Assembly (NCBI GenBank): GCA_903859215.1
Contig: CAIOLW010000241.1
Coordinates: 44,084 to 108,083 of the forward strand
Source: an uncultured bacterium
GTDB lineage: Bacteria; Krumholzibacteriota; Krumholzibacteriia; LZORAL124-64-63
Direction: 5' to 3'
Length of the DNA: 64,000 nt
Shown here: positions 27,851 through 37,342 of the stretch, piece after piece
Position numbering within the stretch: the first letter of the stretch is position 1
Layout of the letters: each line of letters opens with the position of its first letter
Program-made: the position numbers and the translations under genes
The notes under the pieces: model-generated
What the model saw: the letters and a program-made list of their open reading frames with translations, nothing else
What the model was told of the DNA's origin: nothing
Database searches by the model: none

Positions 27851-28992
27851 GCCCCGCTCTTATCGGACGCTGCGGCGGTTTCCTTCAACGGTTCCCAGCG
27901 CCGGTGGTACCAGACCCACTCGGCGGGGTTCCTGCGAATACGCGCCTCGAGGTGGTTGTTGGTCCACCGGAGGCAGGCGTCGACCTGCTCGTCGCGCGGC
28001 GACGCCCGGTCGGCTCGCCACACCGGCGCGTGCCAGACCTCATGCCCTTTGCCGTCGGCGGCACGGCTCATGGCTGTGACGATCACCGCGGAACCGAGCC
28101 CGACCGCCAGCCGGGCCGGGCCCGTCGGCGTTGGAGCGGGGCGGCCGAAGAACGGCACCGGCATGCTGTCGACCGCCGTGTTCTGGTCCACGAGCACCGC
28201 CGCCACGCCTCCCGCCCGCAGGAGCCCCAGCAGGGGCCCCGCCCCATCCTCGCGCCGGAGCACCTGCAGACCGAGAGCCACCCGCCGGCGGGTCAGCCAG
28301 CGGTCGACCGCCGGGTTGCGCACGGTTCCGGCTACCACGTGCAGGGGGCCCGCGCCCCGGGCGGCCAGTTCGCGCGCCAGCCACGCGCCCTGAAGTTCCC
28401 AGCAGCCGAGGTGGCCCGAGAGCACCAGGACCCCGCGCCCGGCGGCGCGCTCGGCCACGATCCGGTCCACCAGCCCGCAGCCGTCGTCATCGGGCAAGTC
28501 CGCCACTACCCCCCCGGCCGCCACTACCCCCCCGGCCGCCACCACCCCCCCGGCCGCCAGCAACCGCCCGGCCGCCAGCGTGTCGAACAGGTTGCGACCG
28601 GCCGCGTCGGCACACTCGCGCGCCAGCCGCGAACGCCCGCGATCATCCACTTCCGGCAGGGCCCCGGCGAGGTTGGCCAGCGCCACCCGCCGCTCCCGGG
28701 TGCGCACACCGAACGCCACCCGCGCCAGCGCGCGCCCACAGTTGCGCCCGGCCGCCACCGGCAAACGTTCAGCCGCACCGGCCACGGCCAGCAGCAGCAG
28801 CCAGTAGAACCGGCGCCTCAGGCGGCGCCACCACGGCAGTTTCGGGGGTCCTCCCCGGCCACCGTCGCCCGGCCGCGCCCGGACGCCGCGACGCCCAGCC
28901 TCGAGACCGCCGGCCAGGACAGGATCCGGGCGCAGGGGATCGGCCGTCAAGCAGGATATGTGCCAAGCATTGATCTTGTTGGGCCAGAACAT
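27847..28992 (-). CDS. Lipid A acyltransferase (LpxL/HtrB family)
   Basis: Adds secondary acyl chains to Kdo-lipid A. The 381-residue protein has a membrane anchor (FYWLLLLAVAGAAERLP, about 62-78) and the catalytic HX4E motif in LSGHLGCWELQG, followed by VLVDQNTAVDSMPVPFFGRPAPTPTGPA (read in parts) and the C-terminal WVWYHRRWEP, all family hallmarks. About 55 extra residues precede the anchor, so a later start is possible. Residues ~143-160 contain an in-frame hexapeptide repeat (AAGGVV three times) encoded by an 18-bp tandem repeat. It sits between kdsD and lptC, matching its role in building the molecule that Lpt exports. Confidence 0.85.
   Translation of the reverse strand: MFWPNKINAWHISCLTADPLRPDPVLAGGLEAGRRGVRARPGDGGRGGPPKLPWWRRLRRRFYWLLLLAVAGAAERLPVAAGRNCGRALARVAFGVRTRERRVALANLAGALPEVDDRGRSRLARECADAAGRNLFDTLAAGRLLAAGGVVAAGGVVAAGGVVADLPDDDGCGLVDRIVAERAAGRGVLVLSGHLGCWELQGAWLARELAARGAGPLHVVAGTVRNPAVDRWLTRRRVALGLQVLRREDGAGPLLGLLRAGGVAAVLVDQNTAVDSMPVPFFGRPAPTPTGPARLAVGLGSAVIVTAMSRAADGKGHEVWHAPVWRADRASPRDEQVDACLRWTNNHLEARIRRNPAEWVWYHRRWEPLKETAAASDKSGA
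28501..28572. repeat. 18-bp in-frame tandem repeat inside the lipid A acyltransferase gene
   Basis: Unit CGCCACTACCCCCCCGGC occurs at 28501-28518 and 28519-28536, with one mismatch at 28537-28554 and a diverged copy at 28555-28572. It encodes repeats of Ala-Ala-Gly-Gly-Val-Val on the minus strand, so copy-number change would keep the frame. Each unit also contains a C7 run prone to slippage. Confidence 0.9.
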
Positions 28993-29012
28993 CTTAATCG
29001 CTCAGAGACGGC

Positions 29013-29035
29013 GCTCCGGCGTCCACCGCCGGAGC
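29013..29035 (-). other. Hairpin between kdsD and the acyltransferase gene
   Basis: Perfect 9-bp stem GCTCCGGCG / CGCCGGAGC with a 5-base loop in the 53-bp gap after kdsD. On the minus strand it is followed by GCCGTCTCT, not a true U-run. It could be a weak terminator or a processing site. Confidence 0.45.
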
Positions 29036-29045
29036 CGCGAGCGGT

Positions 29046-30062
29046 TCACAGCAGCCCCGCGCGGAGGATGTCGTGGATGTGGAGCAACCCCGCCGGCCGG
29101 CCGGCGTCGTCGGCCACGATCAGCAGCGTGACGGCACCGCCCTCGCGGCGCTCCATCAGGCGCAGGGCGCGGATGGCCAGTTCGCCGGGGCCGATGGTCA
29201 GCGGCCGCGGGTTCATCACCTGCGTGATCGGCAGGTCGAGGGCCTCGCCGCGCTCAAGGAGGACGCGCTTGATGTCACCGTCGACGCACAGGCCCACAAG
29301 GCGGCCGTCGTCGTCCACCACGCAGGCGCCGCCCAGCCGCTTGCCGACGATCTCGGGCAGGGACGCGCGCAGCGTCAGCCGGTGCGAGACCGACGGCAGC
29401 TCTTCGCCGGTGTGCATGAGCTCGCCCGCCGTCAGCAGGAGGCTGCGCCCGAGCGCGCCGCTGGGGTGGAACATCGCGAAGTCCTCTGCGGCGAAACCCC
29501 GCTGGCGGATGAGCGCCACGACCAGGGCGTCCCCCATCGACATCGCCGCGATGGCGGACGTCGTCGGCGTCAGGTTCAGCGGGCAGGCTTCGCGCTCGAA
29601 CGGCGTGTGCAGCACGACATCGCCCGCGTGGGCGGCAGCGCTGTGCGGGTCGGCCGTGATCACGATGGTGCGCATGCCGAACGTGCGGCAGAAGGACAGC
29701 AGCGCCGTCACCTCGGCGTTGGCGCCGCTGCGCGAGATCGCCACCAGCACCTCGCTGCCGCTGACGATGCCGAGGTCGCCGTGCGCGGCCTCCACAGGGT
29801 GGATGAACTGGCTCGGCGTGCCGGTGCTGGTCAGGGTGGCGGCGAATTTGCGCGCGACGATGCCGCTCTTGCCGAGGCCCGTGACGAGGACGCGCCCGCG
29901 CGCGGCCAGCAGCAGCCGCACGGCCGCTGCGAACGACGAGTCCAGCGAGGCGGCCACCAGTTCCAGCGCGTCGGCTTCCTGGCGGATCGTGTCGCGCCCG
30001 AGTTCAACGAGCTCGTCGTCGGTCGCATCCGGCACAGCGTGGCCACGATCGGGCGGGTTCAT
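29046..30062 (-). CDS. kdsD: Arabinose-5-phosphate isomerase (KpsF/GutQ family)
   Basis: Converts ribulose-5-P to arabinose-5-P, the first committed step toward Kdo. The 338-residue protein has an N-terminal SIS domain (VTGLGKSGIVARKFAATLTSTG split at about residues 60-80, HGDLGIV, AISRSGANAEV) and two C-terminal CBS domains (about 205-335), the standard architecture. Its stop is followed by a hairpin and the lipid A acyltransferase gene. Its start overlaps the kdsC stop by 4 bp, so it is coupled to the rest of the Kdo genes. Confidence 0.95.
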   Translation of the reverse strand: MNPPDRGHAVPDATDDELVELGRDTIRQEADALELVAASLDSSFAAAVRLLLAARGRVLVTGLGKSGIVARKFAATLTSTGTPSQFIHPVEAAHGDLGIVSGSEVLVAISRSGANAEVTALLSFCRTFGMRTIVITADPHSAAAHAGDVVLHTPFEREACPLNLTPTTSAIAAMSMGDALVVALIRQRGFAAEDFAMFHPSGALGRSLLLTAGELMHTGEELPSVSHRLTLRASLPEIVGKRLGGACVVDDDGRLVGLCVDGDIKRVLLERGEALDLPITQVMNPRPLTIGPGELAIRALRLMERREGGAVTLLIVADDAGRPAGLLHIHDILRAGLL

Positions 30063-30733
30063 GTGTCCTCCGGCGCGCGCCCGTGGTCGGACGAGAGTTC
30101 ACGGTGGTTCGGCTGCCAGGCCTTGTCGCGCAGGCGCTCGAGGGCCAGTCCGTACAGGGCCGCGCTCTTGAGCACGAGGTCGACGACCTCGCGCACGGCG
30201 CCCTCTCCCCCGCGCGCCTGCGTGACGTAGACGCACTGGTGGCGCACTTCCTGCGGGGCATCCGGCACGGCGACCGGCACGCCGACCTGGTGCAGGGCCG
30301 GCAGGTCGATGATGTCGTCGCCCATGTAAACCGCATCGGCGGCGGCGCAACCGGTCTCGCGAAGGATCTCGCCGAGCGCGTCGACCTTGTCGAATCGCCC
30401 GAGCTTGATCGAGTCGAAGCGCAATTCCGTGCAGCGGCGCTCGACGATCGCGCTGTGACGCCCGGTCAGCACCGCCAGCTTGAGGCCGGCCACGCGCGCC
30501 AGCACGAGGCCCAGGCCGTCGCGGCTGTGGAACGACTTGTATGCCTCGCCCTGGGCGCCGTAGATCATGCGACCATCGGTCAGCACGCCGTCGGCATCGA
30601 GGACGATCAATCGCACGCGCGCGAGGCGGTCCGCCAGGTCGTTTCCCGCGCGCACGACCGCCTCCTGGCGGTAGTCCTCGTCGCTCGCAGGCGGCCAGGG
30701 GAATTCGACGGGATAGGGACGCTGACCGCTCAT
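30059..30733 (-). CDS. kdsC: 3-deoxy-D-manno-octulosonate 8-phosphate phosphatase
   Basis: Removes phosphate from Kdo-8-P. It is a HAD-superfamily enzyme of the tetrameric C0 type, with the nucleophile motif LDADGVLTDG (~residue 45), the conserved SFHSRDGLGL, the TGR motif LTGRHS and the metal site MGDDIIDLPAL. The 224 residues include an N-terminal extension of ~35 residues compared with E. coli KdsC. It overlaps kdsA upstream and kdsD downstream by 4 bp each, so kdsA-kdsC-kdsD is one coupled unit. Confidence 0.95.
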   Translation of the reverse strand: MSGQRPYPVEFPWPPASDEDYRQEAVVRAGNDLADRLARVRLIVLDADGVLTDGRMIYGAQGEAYKSFHSRDGLGLVLARVAGLKLAVLTGRHSAIVERRCTELRFDSIKLGRFDKVDALGEILRETGCAAADAVYMGDDIIDLPALHQVGVPVAVPDAPQEVRHQCVYVTQARGGEGAVREVVDLVLKSAALYGLALERLRDKAWQPNHRELSSDHGRAPEDT

Positions 30734-31584
30734 CGCGCTTCGCTTTCCAGAAAGAGATCGCGCCCGCGCGCCAGTTGCGCCAGGAGCGGCGCCGCCGCCT
30801 CGAGCGGCAACTGGCTGGCAGCATCGCTGCGGGCCCGGGCCGGCTCGGGGTGCACTTCAAGGAAGATGGCGTCCGCGCCCGCCGCGATGCCGCAGCGCGC
30901 CAGGAGCGGGATCATCTCCGGCTGGCCGCCGGTGACCTGTCCCGTGCTGCCGGGCGACTGCACCGCGTGCGTCGCGTCCATCACGACCGGGCAGCCGAGC
31001 GCGCGCATCGCGGCGATGCCCCGGAAATCGACGACCAGGTCGCGGTACCCGAAGAACGAGCCGCGTTCGGTCAGCAGCACGCCGCCGCCCCCCGCCGCCC
31101 GCACCTTGCGGGCCGCATGGCCGAGGTCGCCCGGCGCCAGGAACTGGCCCTTCTTCACGTTGACGATCCGGCCGGTGCGGCCCGCGGCCTCGAGCAGCGA
31201 GGTCTGGCGGCACAGGAATGCCGGGATCTGCAGCACCGCGGCGACCTCCGCTGCGGCCGCCGCTTCGTCCGGCTGGTGGATGTCCGTCAGCACCGGCACG
31301 CCGACTTCGCGCCCGATGCGCTCGAGCAGCCGCAGGCCGTCGGCCGGACCCGGGCCGCGGTAACTGTCGCCGCTGGTCCGGTTGTCCTTCGCGTAGCTGG
31401 CCTTGAAGCAGTAGCCGAGCCCGAGTTCCCGGCAGACGGCCGCCAGGTGGGACGCCACCGCGAGCATCTCGTCGGGGTCCTCGAGCACGCACGGGCCGGC
31501 GATCACGAAGAGTCGCTCGCCGCGCCCGACCCGGTGGGCACCGATGGCGAGCGGCTCGGCCACGCGCGGGTTGACTTCCTTCAC
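30730..31584 (-). CDS. kdsA: 3-deoxy-8-phosphooctulonate synthase
   Basis: Condenses PEP with arabinose-5-P to give Kdo-8-P. The 284-residue TIM-barrel enzyme shows VIAGPCVLED, FKASYAKDNRTSGDSYRGPG, VLTDIHQPDEA, VNVKKGQFLAPGD, VLLTERGSFFGYRDLVVDFR (read in parts), VMDATHAVQSPG and FLEVHPEPARA. The N of VMDATH, typical of metal-independent KdsA (CDVTHS/NDVTHS region), is not present, so metal dependence is not settled. It begins 18 bp after pyrG. Confidence 0.96.
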   Translation of the reverse strand: MKEVNPRVAEPLAIGAHRVGRGERLFVIAGPCVLEDPDEMLAVASHLAAVCRELGLGYCFKASYAKDNRTSGDSYRGPGPADGLRLLERIGREVGVPVLTDIHQPDEAAAAAEVAAVLQIPAFLCRQTSLLEAAGRTGRIVNVKKGQFLAPGDLGHAARKVRAAGGGGVLLTERGSFFGYRDLVVDFRGIAAMRALGCPVVMDATHAVQSPGSTGQVTGGQPEMIPLLARCGIAAGADAIFLEVHPEPARARSDAASQLPLEAAAPLLAQLARGRDLFLESEAR

Positions 31585-31602
31585 GGCGGAACCTTTCGGC
31601 GG

Positions 31603-33258
31603 CTAGTTGGCCGCGCGCTCGGCAGCGGTTGGCGCCACGGCGTCGCGGTGGCCCATCGCCGCCGCCACGAAGGCGCGGAACAGCGGGTGCGGGCGACGGG
31701 GGCGCGACTTCAGCTCGGGATGGAACTGGGCCGCGATGAAGAACGGGTGTCCGGGATACTCGATGATCTCCGCGAGCTGCCCGTCCGGCGACAGCCCGGA
31801 GAAGACGACGCCGGCGCGCGTGAAGGCCTCGCGGTAGTCGTTGTTCACCTCGTAGCGGTGCCGATGCCGCTCGGAGATCTCCAGCCGCCCGTAGCACCGG
31901 TACGCCAGCGTGTCGGCCTCGATGTGGCACGGGTACGCCCCCAGGCGCATGGTGCCGCCCAGGTTGACGAGGCCCTTCTGCTTCTCCATCAGGTGGATGA
32001 CCGGGTGCGGCGTGCCCGGGTCGAACTCCGCGCTGCCGGCGCGCTCGAGCCCGACGACATCGCGGCCGATCTCGATCATCGCGCATTGCAGGCCCAGGCA
32101 GATGCCGAGGAACGGGATGCCCTGCTCACGCGCGAAGCGGACGGCGTTGACCTTGCCGGGGATGCCCCGGTCGCCGAAGCCGCCGGGCACCAGGATGCCG
32201 TGGCAGCCCGCGAAGATCTCGCGCAGCCGCGCGTCGCCCACGTCCGGACCTTCGAGCGTTTCCGAGTCGACCCACACCTGGTCGACGCCCACGTGGTTGG
32301 GGATACCGGCGTGGATGAACGACTCGCTGATGCTCTTGTAGGCATCCTTCAGTTCGATGTACTTGCCGACGATGGCGATGCGCACCCGGTCGGGCGGGTT
32401 GAGGATCAGCCCCACCATGCGCCGCCATTCGGTCAGGTCGGGCTCCGGCGTCGCCAGGCCCAGGCGCTTGCAGAGCAGCCGGTCGAAGTCCTGCTCGTGC
32501 ATCGTCAGCGGCACTTCGTAGATGCTGGCCACGTCGCGCCCGTCGATGACGTTCGCGTACGGCAGGTTGCAGAACAACGCGATCTTGCGGCGCGCCTCCT
32601 CGCCGATCGGCTGGCTGGTGCGGCACATCAGGAAATCCGGCTGGATGCCGATGCTGCGCAACTCGCGCACCGAATGCTGCGTGGGCTTGGTCTTGATCTC
32701 GCCCGCGGCCGCGATGTAGGGCACCAGCGTCAGGTGCAGCGAGGCGGTGTCCTCGGGTTCGCTCTCGAGGCGGAACTGGCGAATGGCCTCGAGGAACGGC
32801 AGGCTCTCGATGTCGCCGACGGTGCCGCCGATCTCGGTGATGACGACGTCGACGGTCGGGTCGCTCTCCGCCGGCAGCAGGATGCGGCGCTTGATCTCGT
32901 CGGTCACGTGCGGGATGACCTGCACGGTGCGGCCGAGATACTCGCCCCGGCGTTCCTTGGCCAGGATGGTCTCGTAGACGCGGCCGCTCGTCAGGTTGTG
33001 GATCTGCGCGAGGTCGGTGTCGGTGAAGCGCTCGTAGTGGCCGAGGTCGAGGTCGCACTCGGCGCCGTCGTCGAGCACGAACACCTCGCCGTGCTGGAAC
33101 GGGCTCATCGTGCCCGGGTCGACATTCAGGTAGGGGTCGAACTTCTGCAGCACGACCTTCAGCCCGCGCGCCTTCAGCAGGTTGCCCAGCGAGGCGCTCG
33201 CGATACCCTTGCCCAGGGCCGAGACGACCCCGCCGGTCACGAATACGTACTTGGCCAT
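31603..33258 (-). CDS. pyrG: CTP synthase
   Basis: Aminates UTP to CTP using glutamine. The 551-residue enzyme has the synthase domain (KYVFVTGGVVSALGKGIASASLG read in parts, GTVGDIESLPFLEAIRQ) and a C-terminal class I glutamine amidotransferase domain with GICLGLQCA (catalytic Cys) and QFHPELKSRPRRPHPLF (His/Glu). Its place between kdsB and kdsA is the well-known pyrG-kds linkage: CTP is the co-substrate of KdsB. It is followed by kdsA after 18 bp and preceded by kdsB after 66 bp. Confidence 0.97.
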   Translation of the reverse strand: MAKYVFVTGGVVSALGKGIASASLGNLLKARGLKVVLQKFDPYLNVDPGTMSPFQHGEVFVLDDGAECDLDLGHYERFTDTDLAQIHNLTSGRVYETILAKERRGEYLGRTVQVIPHVTDEIKRRILLPAESDPTVDVVITEIGGTVGDIESLPFLEAIRQFRLESEPEDTASLHLTLVPYIAAAGEIKTKPTQHSVRELRSIGIQPDFLMCRTSQPIGEEARRKIALFCNLPYANVIDGRDVASIYEVPLTMHEQDFDRLLCKRLGLATPEPDLTEWRRMVGLILNPPDRVRIAIVGKYIELKDAYKSISESFIHAGIPNHVGVDQVWVDSETLEGPDVGDARLREIFAGCHGILVPGGFGDRGIPGKVNAVRFAREQGIPFLGICLGLQCAMIEIGRDVVGLERAGSAEFDPGTPHPVIHLMEKQKGLVNLGGTMRLGAYPCHIEADTLAYRCYGRLEISERHRHRYEVNNDYREAFTRAGVVFSGLSPDGQLAEIIEYPGHPFFIAAQFHPELKSRPRRPHPLFRAFVAAAMGHRDAVAPTAAERAAN

Positions 33259-33324
33259 GCTAGCCTTTCGCTTGAGATCCCGTGTCGAGAGGGGCGGTTG
33301 CGCGCCGTTCCGGCAGGCGCCCGG

Positions 33325-34164
33325 TCAGCGGCCGGCGGGCCAGCAGGCGCGGACGCGCTCGAGGTCGGCCGGGGTGTCGACGCCCACCGGGCCGGCCCCG
33401 ATGGTCACGACCCCGATGCTCATCCCGTTTTCCAGGGCCCGCAGCTGCTCGAGGCCCTCGGCACATTCGAGCGGCGTCGGCGCCAGCGAAGCGAACCGCA
33501 GCAGCGCCTCGCGCCGGAAGGCGTAGATGCCGACATGCCTCAGGGCGACCGTGTGGCCCGCCTCTTCCCTGCCCGGGAACATACCGGGAATCGGCGCCCG
33601 CGAAAAGTACAAAGCCCGCCCGCCCCTGCCGGTCACGACCTTCACGACGTTGGGCTCGCGCCAGGGACCGGCTTCGGCGAAGGCGTGGCCGCAGGTGCCG
33701 ATGTCCCAGTCGGCCCCGTCCTGCATGAACGTGATCAGGGCCTCGACGTCGGCCGGCGGCAGCAGGGGCTCGTCGCCCTGCAGGTTGACGACCAGGTCCT
33801 CGGGGTGGCGGGCGGCGACTTCGGCGATGCGGTCGGTGCCGGTGGGGTGTTCGGCGGTCATCTCGCAGGGCAGCCCGGCGGCGGTCACGGCATCGAAAAT
33901 CCGCCGGTCATCGGTGGCCACCAGGACCCGATCGGCCGTGCGCACGCGCATGGCGTTCTCGGCCACGCGCACGATGAGCGGCTTGCCGGCGACGTCCGCC
34001 AGCGCCTTGCCGGGAAACCGGGACGATCCGTAGCGGGCGGGGATGACGACCAGGACGCCACCGGGGCGGCCAGCCTGGTCAAATCGGGCCTGATCACCTT
34101 GGACCCGGCCAACAACGAAGCCCACCCCAGGCGGGGTGGGCTTGGTGTTCTTGTCGCTGTTCAT
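33325..34164 (-). CDS. kdsB: 3-deoxy-manno-octulosonate cytidylyltransferase
   Basis: Activates Kdo as CMP-Kdo for lipid A assembly. The core begins at VLVVIPARYGSSRFPGKAL and continues with VLVATDD, HPTGTDRIAEVA, VVNLQGDEPLLPP, YFSRAPIPG, HVGIYAFRREALL and LEQLRALENG, all family motifs. The frame starts with ATG at 34164, giving ~36 residues ahead of the usual N-terminus. No SD is visible, and the extra region contains the hairpin at 34118-34143, which looks like the rpmA terminator. The true start may therefore lie downstream, perhaps at a non-ATG codon. Confidence 0.92.
   Translation of the reverse strand: MNSDKNTKPTPPGVGFVVGRVQGDQARFDQAGRPGGVLVVIPARYGSSRFPGKALADVAGKPLIVRVAENAMRVRTADRVLVATDDRRIFDAVTAAGLPCEMTAEHPTGTDRIAEVAARHPEDLVVNLQGDEPLLPPADVEALITFMQDGADWDIGTCGHAFAEAGPWREPNVVKVVTGRGGRALYFSRAPIPGMFPGREEAGHTVALRHVGIYAFRREALLRFASLAPTPLECAEGLEQLRALENGMSIGVVTIGAGPVGVDTPADLERVRACWPAGR
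34118..34143 (-). terminator. Hairpin after rpmA (putative terminator overlapping kdsB 5' end)
   Basis: Perfect 11-bp stem AAGCCCACCCC / GGGGTGGGCTT with a 4-base loop, 25 bp past the rpmA stop. On the minus strand it is followed by CGTTGTT, only modestly T-rich. It lies within the first codons of the longest kdsB frame. Confidence 0.55.
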
Positions 34165-34167
34165 GCG

Positions 34168-34422
34168 CTACAGCGGCAGGATGTTGACCCGCTTCTTGGT
34201 CCCGCGGAAGTCCTGATACTCCACGGTCCCGTCGACGAGCGCGTACAGCGTGTCGTCGCTACCCTTGCCCACGTGCTTGCCCGGGTGGATGCGGGTGCCG
34301 CGCTGCCGCACGATGATCGTGCCGGCGCTGACGGTCTGCCCGCCGAAACGCTTGACGCCCAGGTTCTGCGGATTGGAATCGCGCCCGTTCCGGGTTGATC
34401 CGCCAGCTTTCTTATGAGCCAT
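34168..34422 (-). CDS. rpmA: 50S ribosomal protein L27
   Basis: An 84-residue L27, with the N-terminal tail that reaches the peptidyl-transferase centre ([16 protein letters not shown]) and the conserved LGVKRFGGQ and [19 protein letters not shown] segments. There is no Firmicute-type cleavable N-terminal extension. It follows rplU by 61 bp in the standard rplU-rpmA order. The stop is 4 bp before the ATG proposed for kdsB. Confidence 0.98.
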   Translation of the reverse strand: MAHKKAGGSTRNGRDSNPQNLGVKRFGGQTVSAGTIIVRQRGTRIHPGKHVGKGSDDTLYALVDGTVEYQDFRGTKKRVNILPL

Positions 34423-34483
34423 GTCGCACCTTCTCCTGTCGTGGTCCCGCGCGGCCGTCCGACTCGCTGCGGGCCGGTTCGTT

Positions 34484-34795
34484 TCAGCCGGTGATGCCGG
34501 TGATGCGGATCTGCGTGAACGGCTGACGGTGTCCGGTCTTGCGACGGTAGTTCTTCCGCCGCTTCTTCTTGAAGATGACGATCTTGCGGCTCAGCCCGTG
34601 GGCGAGCACCTCGGCCTTGACCGAAGCACCGGCCACGATCGGGCTGCCGACCTTGACCGATTCGCCATCCGACACCATCAGGACCTGGTCGAAGCTCAGC
34701 ATGGCGCCGACCTCGTCCGCCAGCAGCGGCACCTGCAAGGTGGTGTCCGGCATGACCCGGTACTGCTGCTCCTTGATCTTGACTACAGCGTACAT
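34484..34795 (-). CDS. rplU: 50S ribosomal protein L21
   Basis: A 103-residue L21, exactly the usual size, beginning [14 protein letters not shown] and ending with the conserved [21 protein letters not shown] and [12 protein letters not shown] at 34795 is chosen because AGGA lies five bases ahead and the family starts at this residue; the frame is open for ~37 codons upstream. It is first of the minus-strand block and has a strong promoter-like sequence ~160 bp upstream. Confidence 0.98.
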   Translation of the reverse strand: MYAVVKIKEQQYRVMPDTTLQVPLLADEVGAMLSFDQVLMVSDGESVKVGSPIVAGASVKAEVLAHGLSRKIVIFKKKRRKNYRRKTGHRQPFTQIRITGITG

Positions 34796-34952
34796 CACGT
34801 TCCTAACCCGTTGGCGTTCCGAACCCGTTCCGAATCTATTGTGTGGGCAAAAGGACGCGCGGGCGCACCCGGGCGTCCCGCCGACCAGCCCGGCCTGTCC
34901 GGCCAAACCCCGAAAAGGGCGCCGGGGCCTGCCGCCTTTGACACAAGCGGGA

Positions 34953-34982
34953 ATAATAGTGCCGCGCCCGCAGGGCCGTCAA
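34953..34982 (-). promoter_or_regulatory. Sigma-70-type promoter for rplU-rpmA
   Basis: Minus-strand TTGACG, 18 bases, TATTAT: near-consensus hexamers in a GC-rich background, ~160 bp ahead of rplU. It implies a long 5' leader. The 331-bp rplU-trxB gap holds this element and a weaker opposed one; nothing else was recognised in it. Confidence 0.65.
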
Positions 34983-35029
34983 GGCCCGGGAGGGTGATTT
35001 TTCGACCACCCGCCCTCGCCCGTGGCAGG

Positions 35030-35057
35030 TTGACATCGGGCCCGGCGGCCTTAATCT
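35030..35057 (+). promoter_or_regulatory. Candidate sigma-70 promoter for trxB
   Basis: Perfect -35 TTGACA, then 16 bases, then TAATCT, ~70 bp before the trxB ATG. The -10 is a partial match. It is divergent from the rplU promoter. Confidence 0.5.
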
Positions 35058-35126
35058 GAGGGAAGATTGCCATTTCTGCGGGTCCGGCCCTGGCCGGGCG
35101 CACCCTTTTCCGGGAGTCCAGACAGC

Positions 35127-36068
35127 ATGAGCGCGTCCCCCGACTTCAAGGCCATCATCATCGGTTCGGGCCCTGCGGGCCTGACGGCGGCCATCTACCT
35201 GAGCCGCGCCAATGTCCCGAACCTGCTCTTCGAGGGCCAGCAGCCCGGCGGGCAGCTGACCATCACGACGGAAGTCGAGAATTTCCCGGGCTTCCCGGAG
35301 GGCATCACCGGGCCCGAACTGATGCTGAAGCTGCGGGCCCAGGCCGAACGCTTCGGGACCGTGATCCGGGGCGAAACAGTCGAATCCGTCGACCTGTCAG
35401 CCCAGCCCTACACCGTCCGGACGGGCGAAGGGCAGTACGCGGCTCCCGTGGTCATCATTGCTTCCGGCAGCACGGCCCGCTGGCTGCACCTGCAGGACGA
35501 GGAGAAGTTCCACGGCAAGGGCCTGAGCGCTTGCGCCACCTGCGACGGGTTCTTCTTCCGCGGGCAGGAGATCGCCGTGGTCGGCGGCGGCGACACGGCG
35601 CTCGAAGAGGCCATCTACCTGACGAATTTCGCCTCGAAGGTGACGTTGATCCACCGGCGGGGCGAGTTCCGGGGTTCGAAGATCATGCAGGAGCGCGCCC
35701 TGGCGAACCCGAAGATCGAGGTCGCCTGGAACAGCATCCCGAAGCAGTACCAGGCCGACGACAAGGGCAACCTGACGGGGCTCGTGCTGCAGGACACGAC
35801 CGGCGGGCCGGACCGGCAGCTGCCGGTCACCGGCTGCTTCATCGCGATCGGCCACACCCCCAACACCGCGTTCCTGAACGGGCAGCTGCCGACCGACGAG
35901 TCGGGCTACCTGGTGACGGTGCCGGGCACGACTTCGGTCAGCCGCCCGGGCGTCTACGCCTGCGGCGATGTCCAGGACCACGTGTACCGGCAGGCGATCA
36001 CCTCGGCCGGGACCGGCTGCATGGCGGCGATCGAAGCGGAGCGCTGGCTGGCGGGCGTCGGGCACTAG
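35127..36068 (+). CDS. trxB: Thioredoxin reductase
   Basis: An FAD enzyme that reduces thioredoxin with NADPH, 313 residues. It has the FAD motif [19 protein letters not shown], the redox-active CATC pair (near residue 138), the NADPH motif VVGGGDTALEEAIYL followed by IHRR, and the C-terminal GVYACGDVQD. ATG at 35127 is chosen over the longer frame because GGGAG precedes it and the flavin motif begins at the expected distance. It is a single gene ending at a strong bidirectional terminator shared with gap. Confidence 0.96.
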   Translation: MSASPDFKAIIIGSGPAGLTAAIYLSRANVPNLLFEGQQPGGQLTITTEVENFPGFPEGITGPELMLKLRAQAERFGTVIRGETVESVDLSAQPYTVRTGEGQYAAPVVIIASGSTARWLHLQDEEKFHGKGLSACATCDGFFFRGQEIAVVGGGDTALEEAIYLTNFASKVTLIHRRGEFRGSKIMQERALANPKIEVAWNSIPKQYQADDKGNLTGLVLQDTTGGPDRQLPVTGCFIAIGHTPNTAFLNGQLPTDESGYLVTVPGTTSVSRPGVYACGDVQDHVYRQAITSAGTGCMAAIEAERWLAGVGH

Positions 36069-36103
36069 CCCCGGGGAGTTCTTTTCCGCACGGCGAAAAA
36101 CGA

Positions 36104-36134
36104 AGGCCGGCCCGGGGAGCACCCGGGCCGGCCT
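36104..36134. terminator. Bidirectional intrinsic terminator between trxB and gap
   Basis: Perfect 13-bp stem AGGCCGGCCCGGG / CCCGGGCCGGCCT with a 5-base loop, followed by CTTTC on the plus strand and TCGTTTTTC on the minus strand. Confidence 0.9.
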
Positions 36135-36163
36135 CTTTCATGCGCCGCTGCGTCGTCGCGACC

Positions 36164-37293
<1,130 letters not shown>

Positions 37294-37342
37294 TCGCGAT
37301 TCCCCCGGCGCGCGGCCCGGCCGCTTCCCTTCGGTTCCGGTC

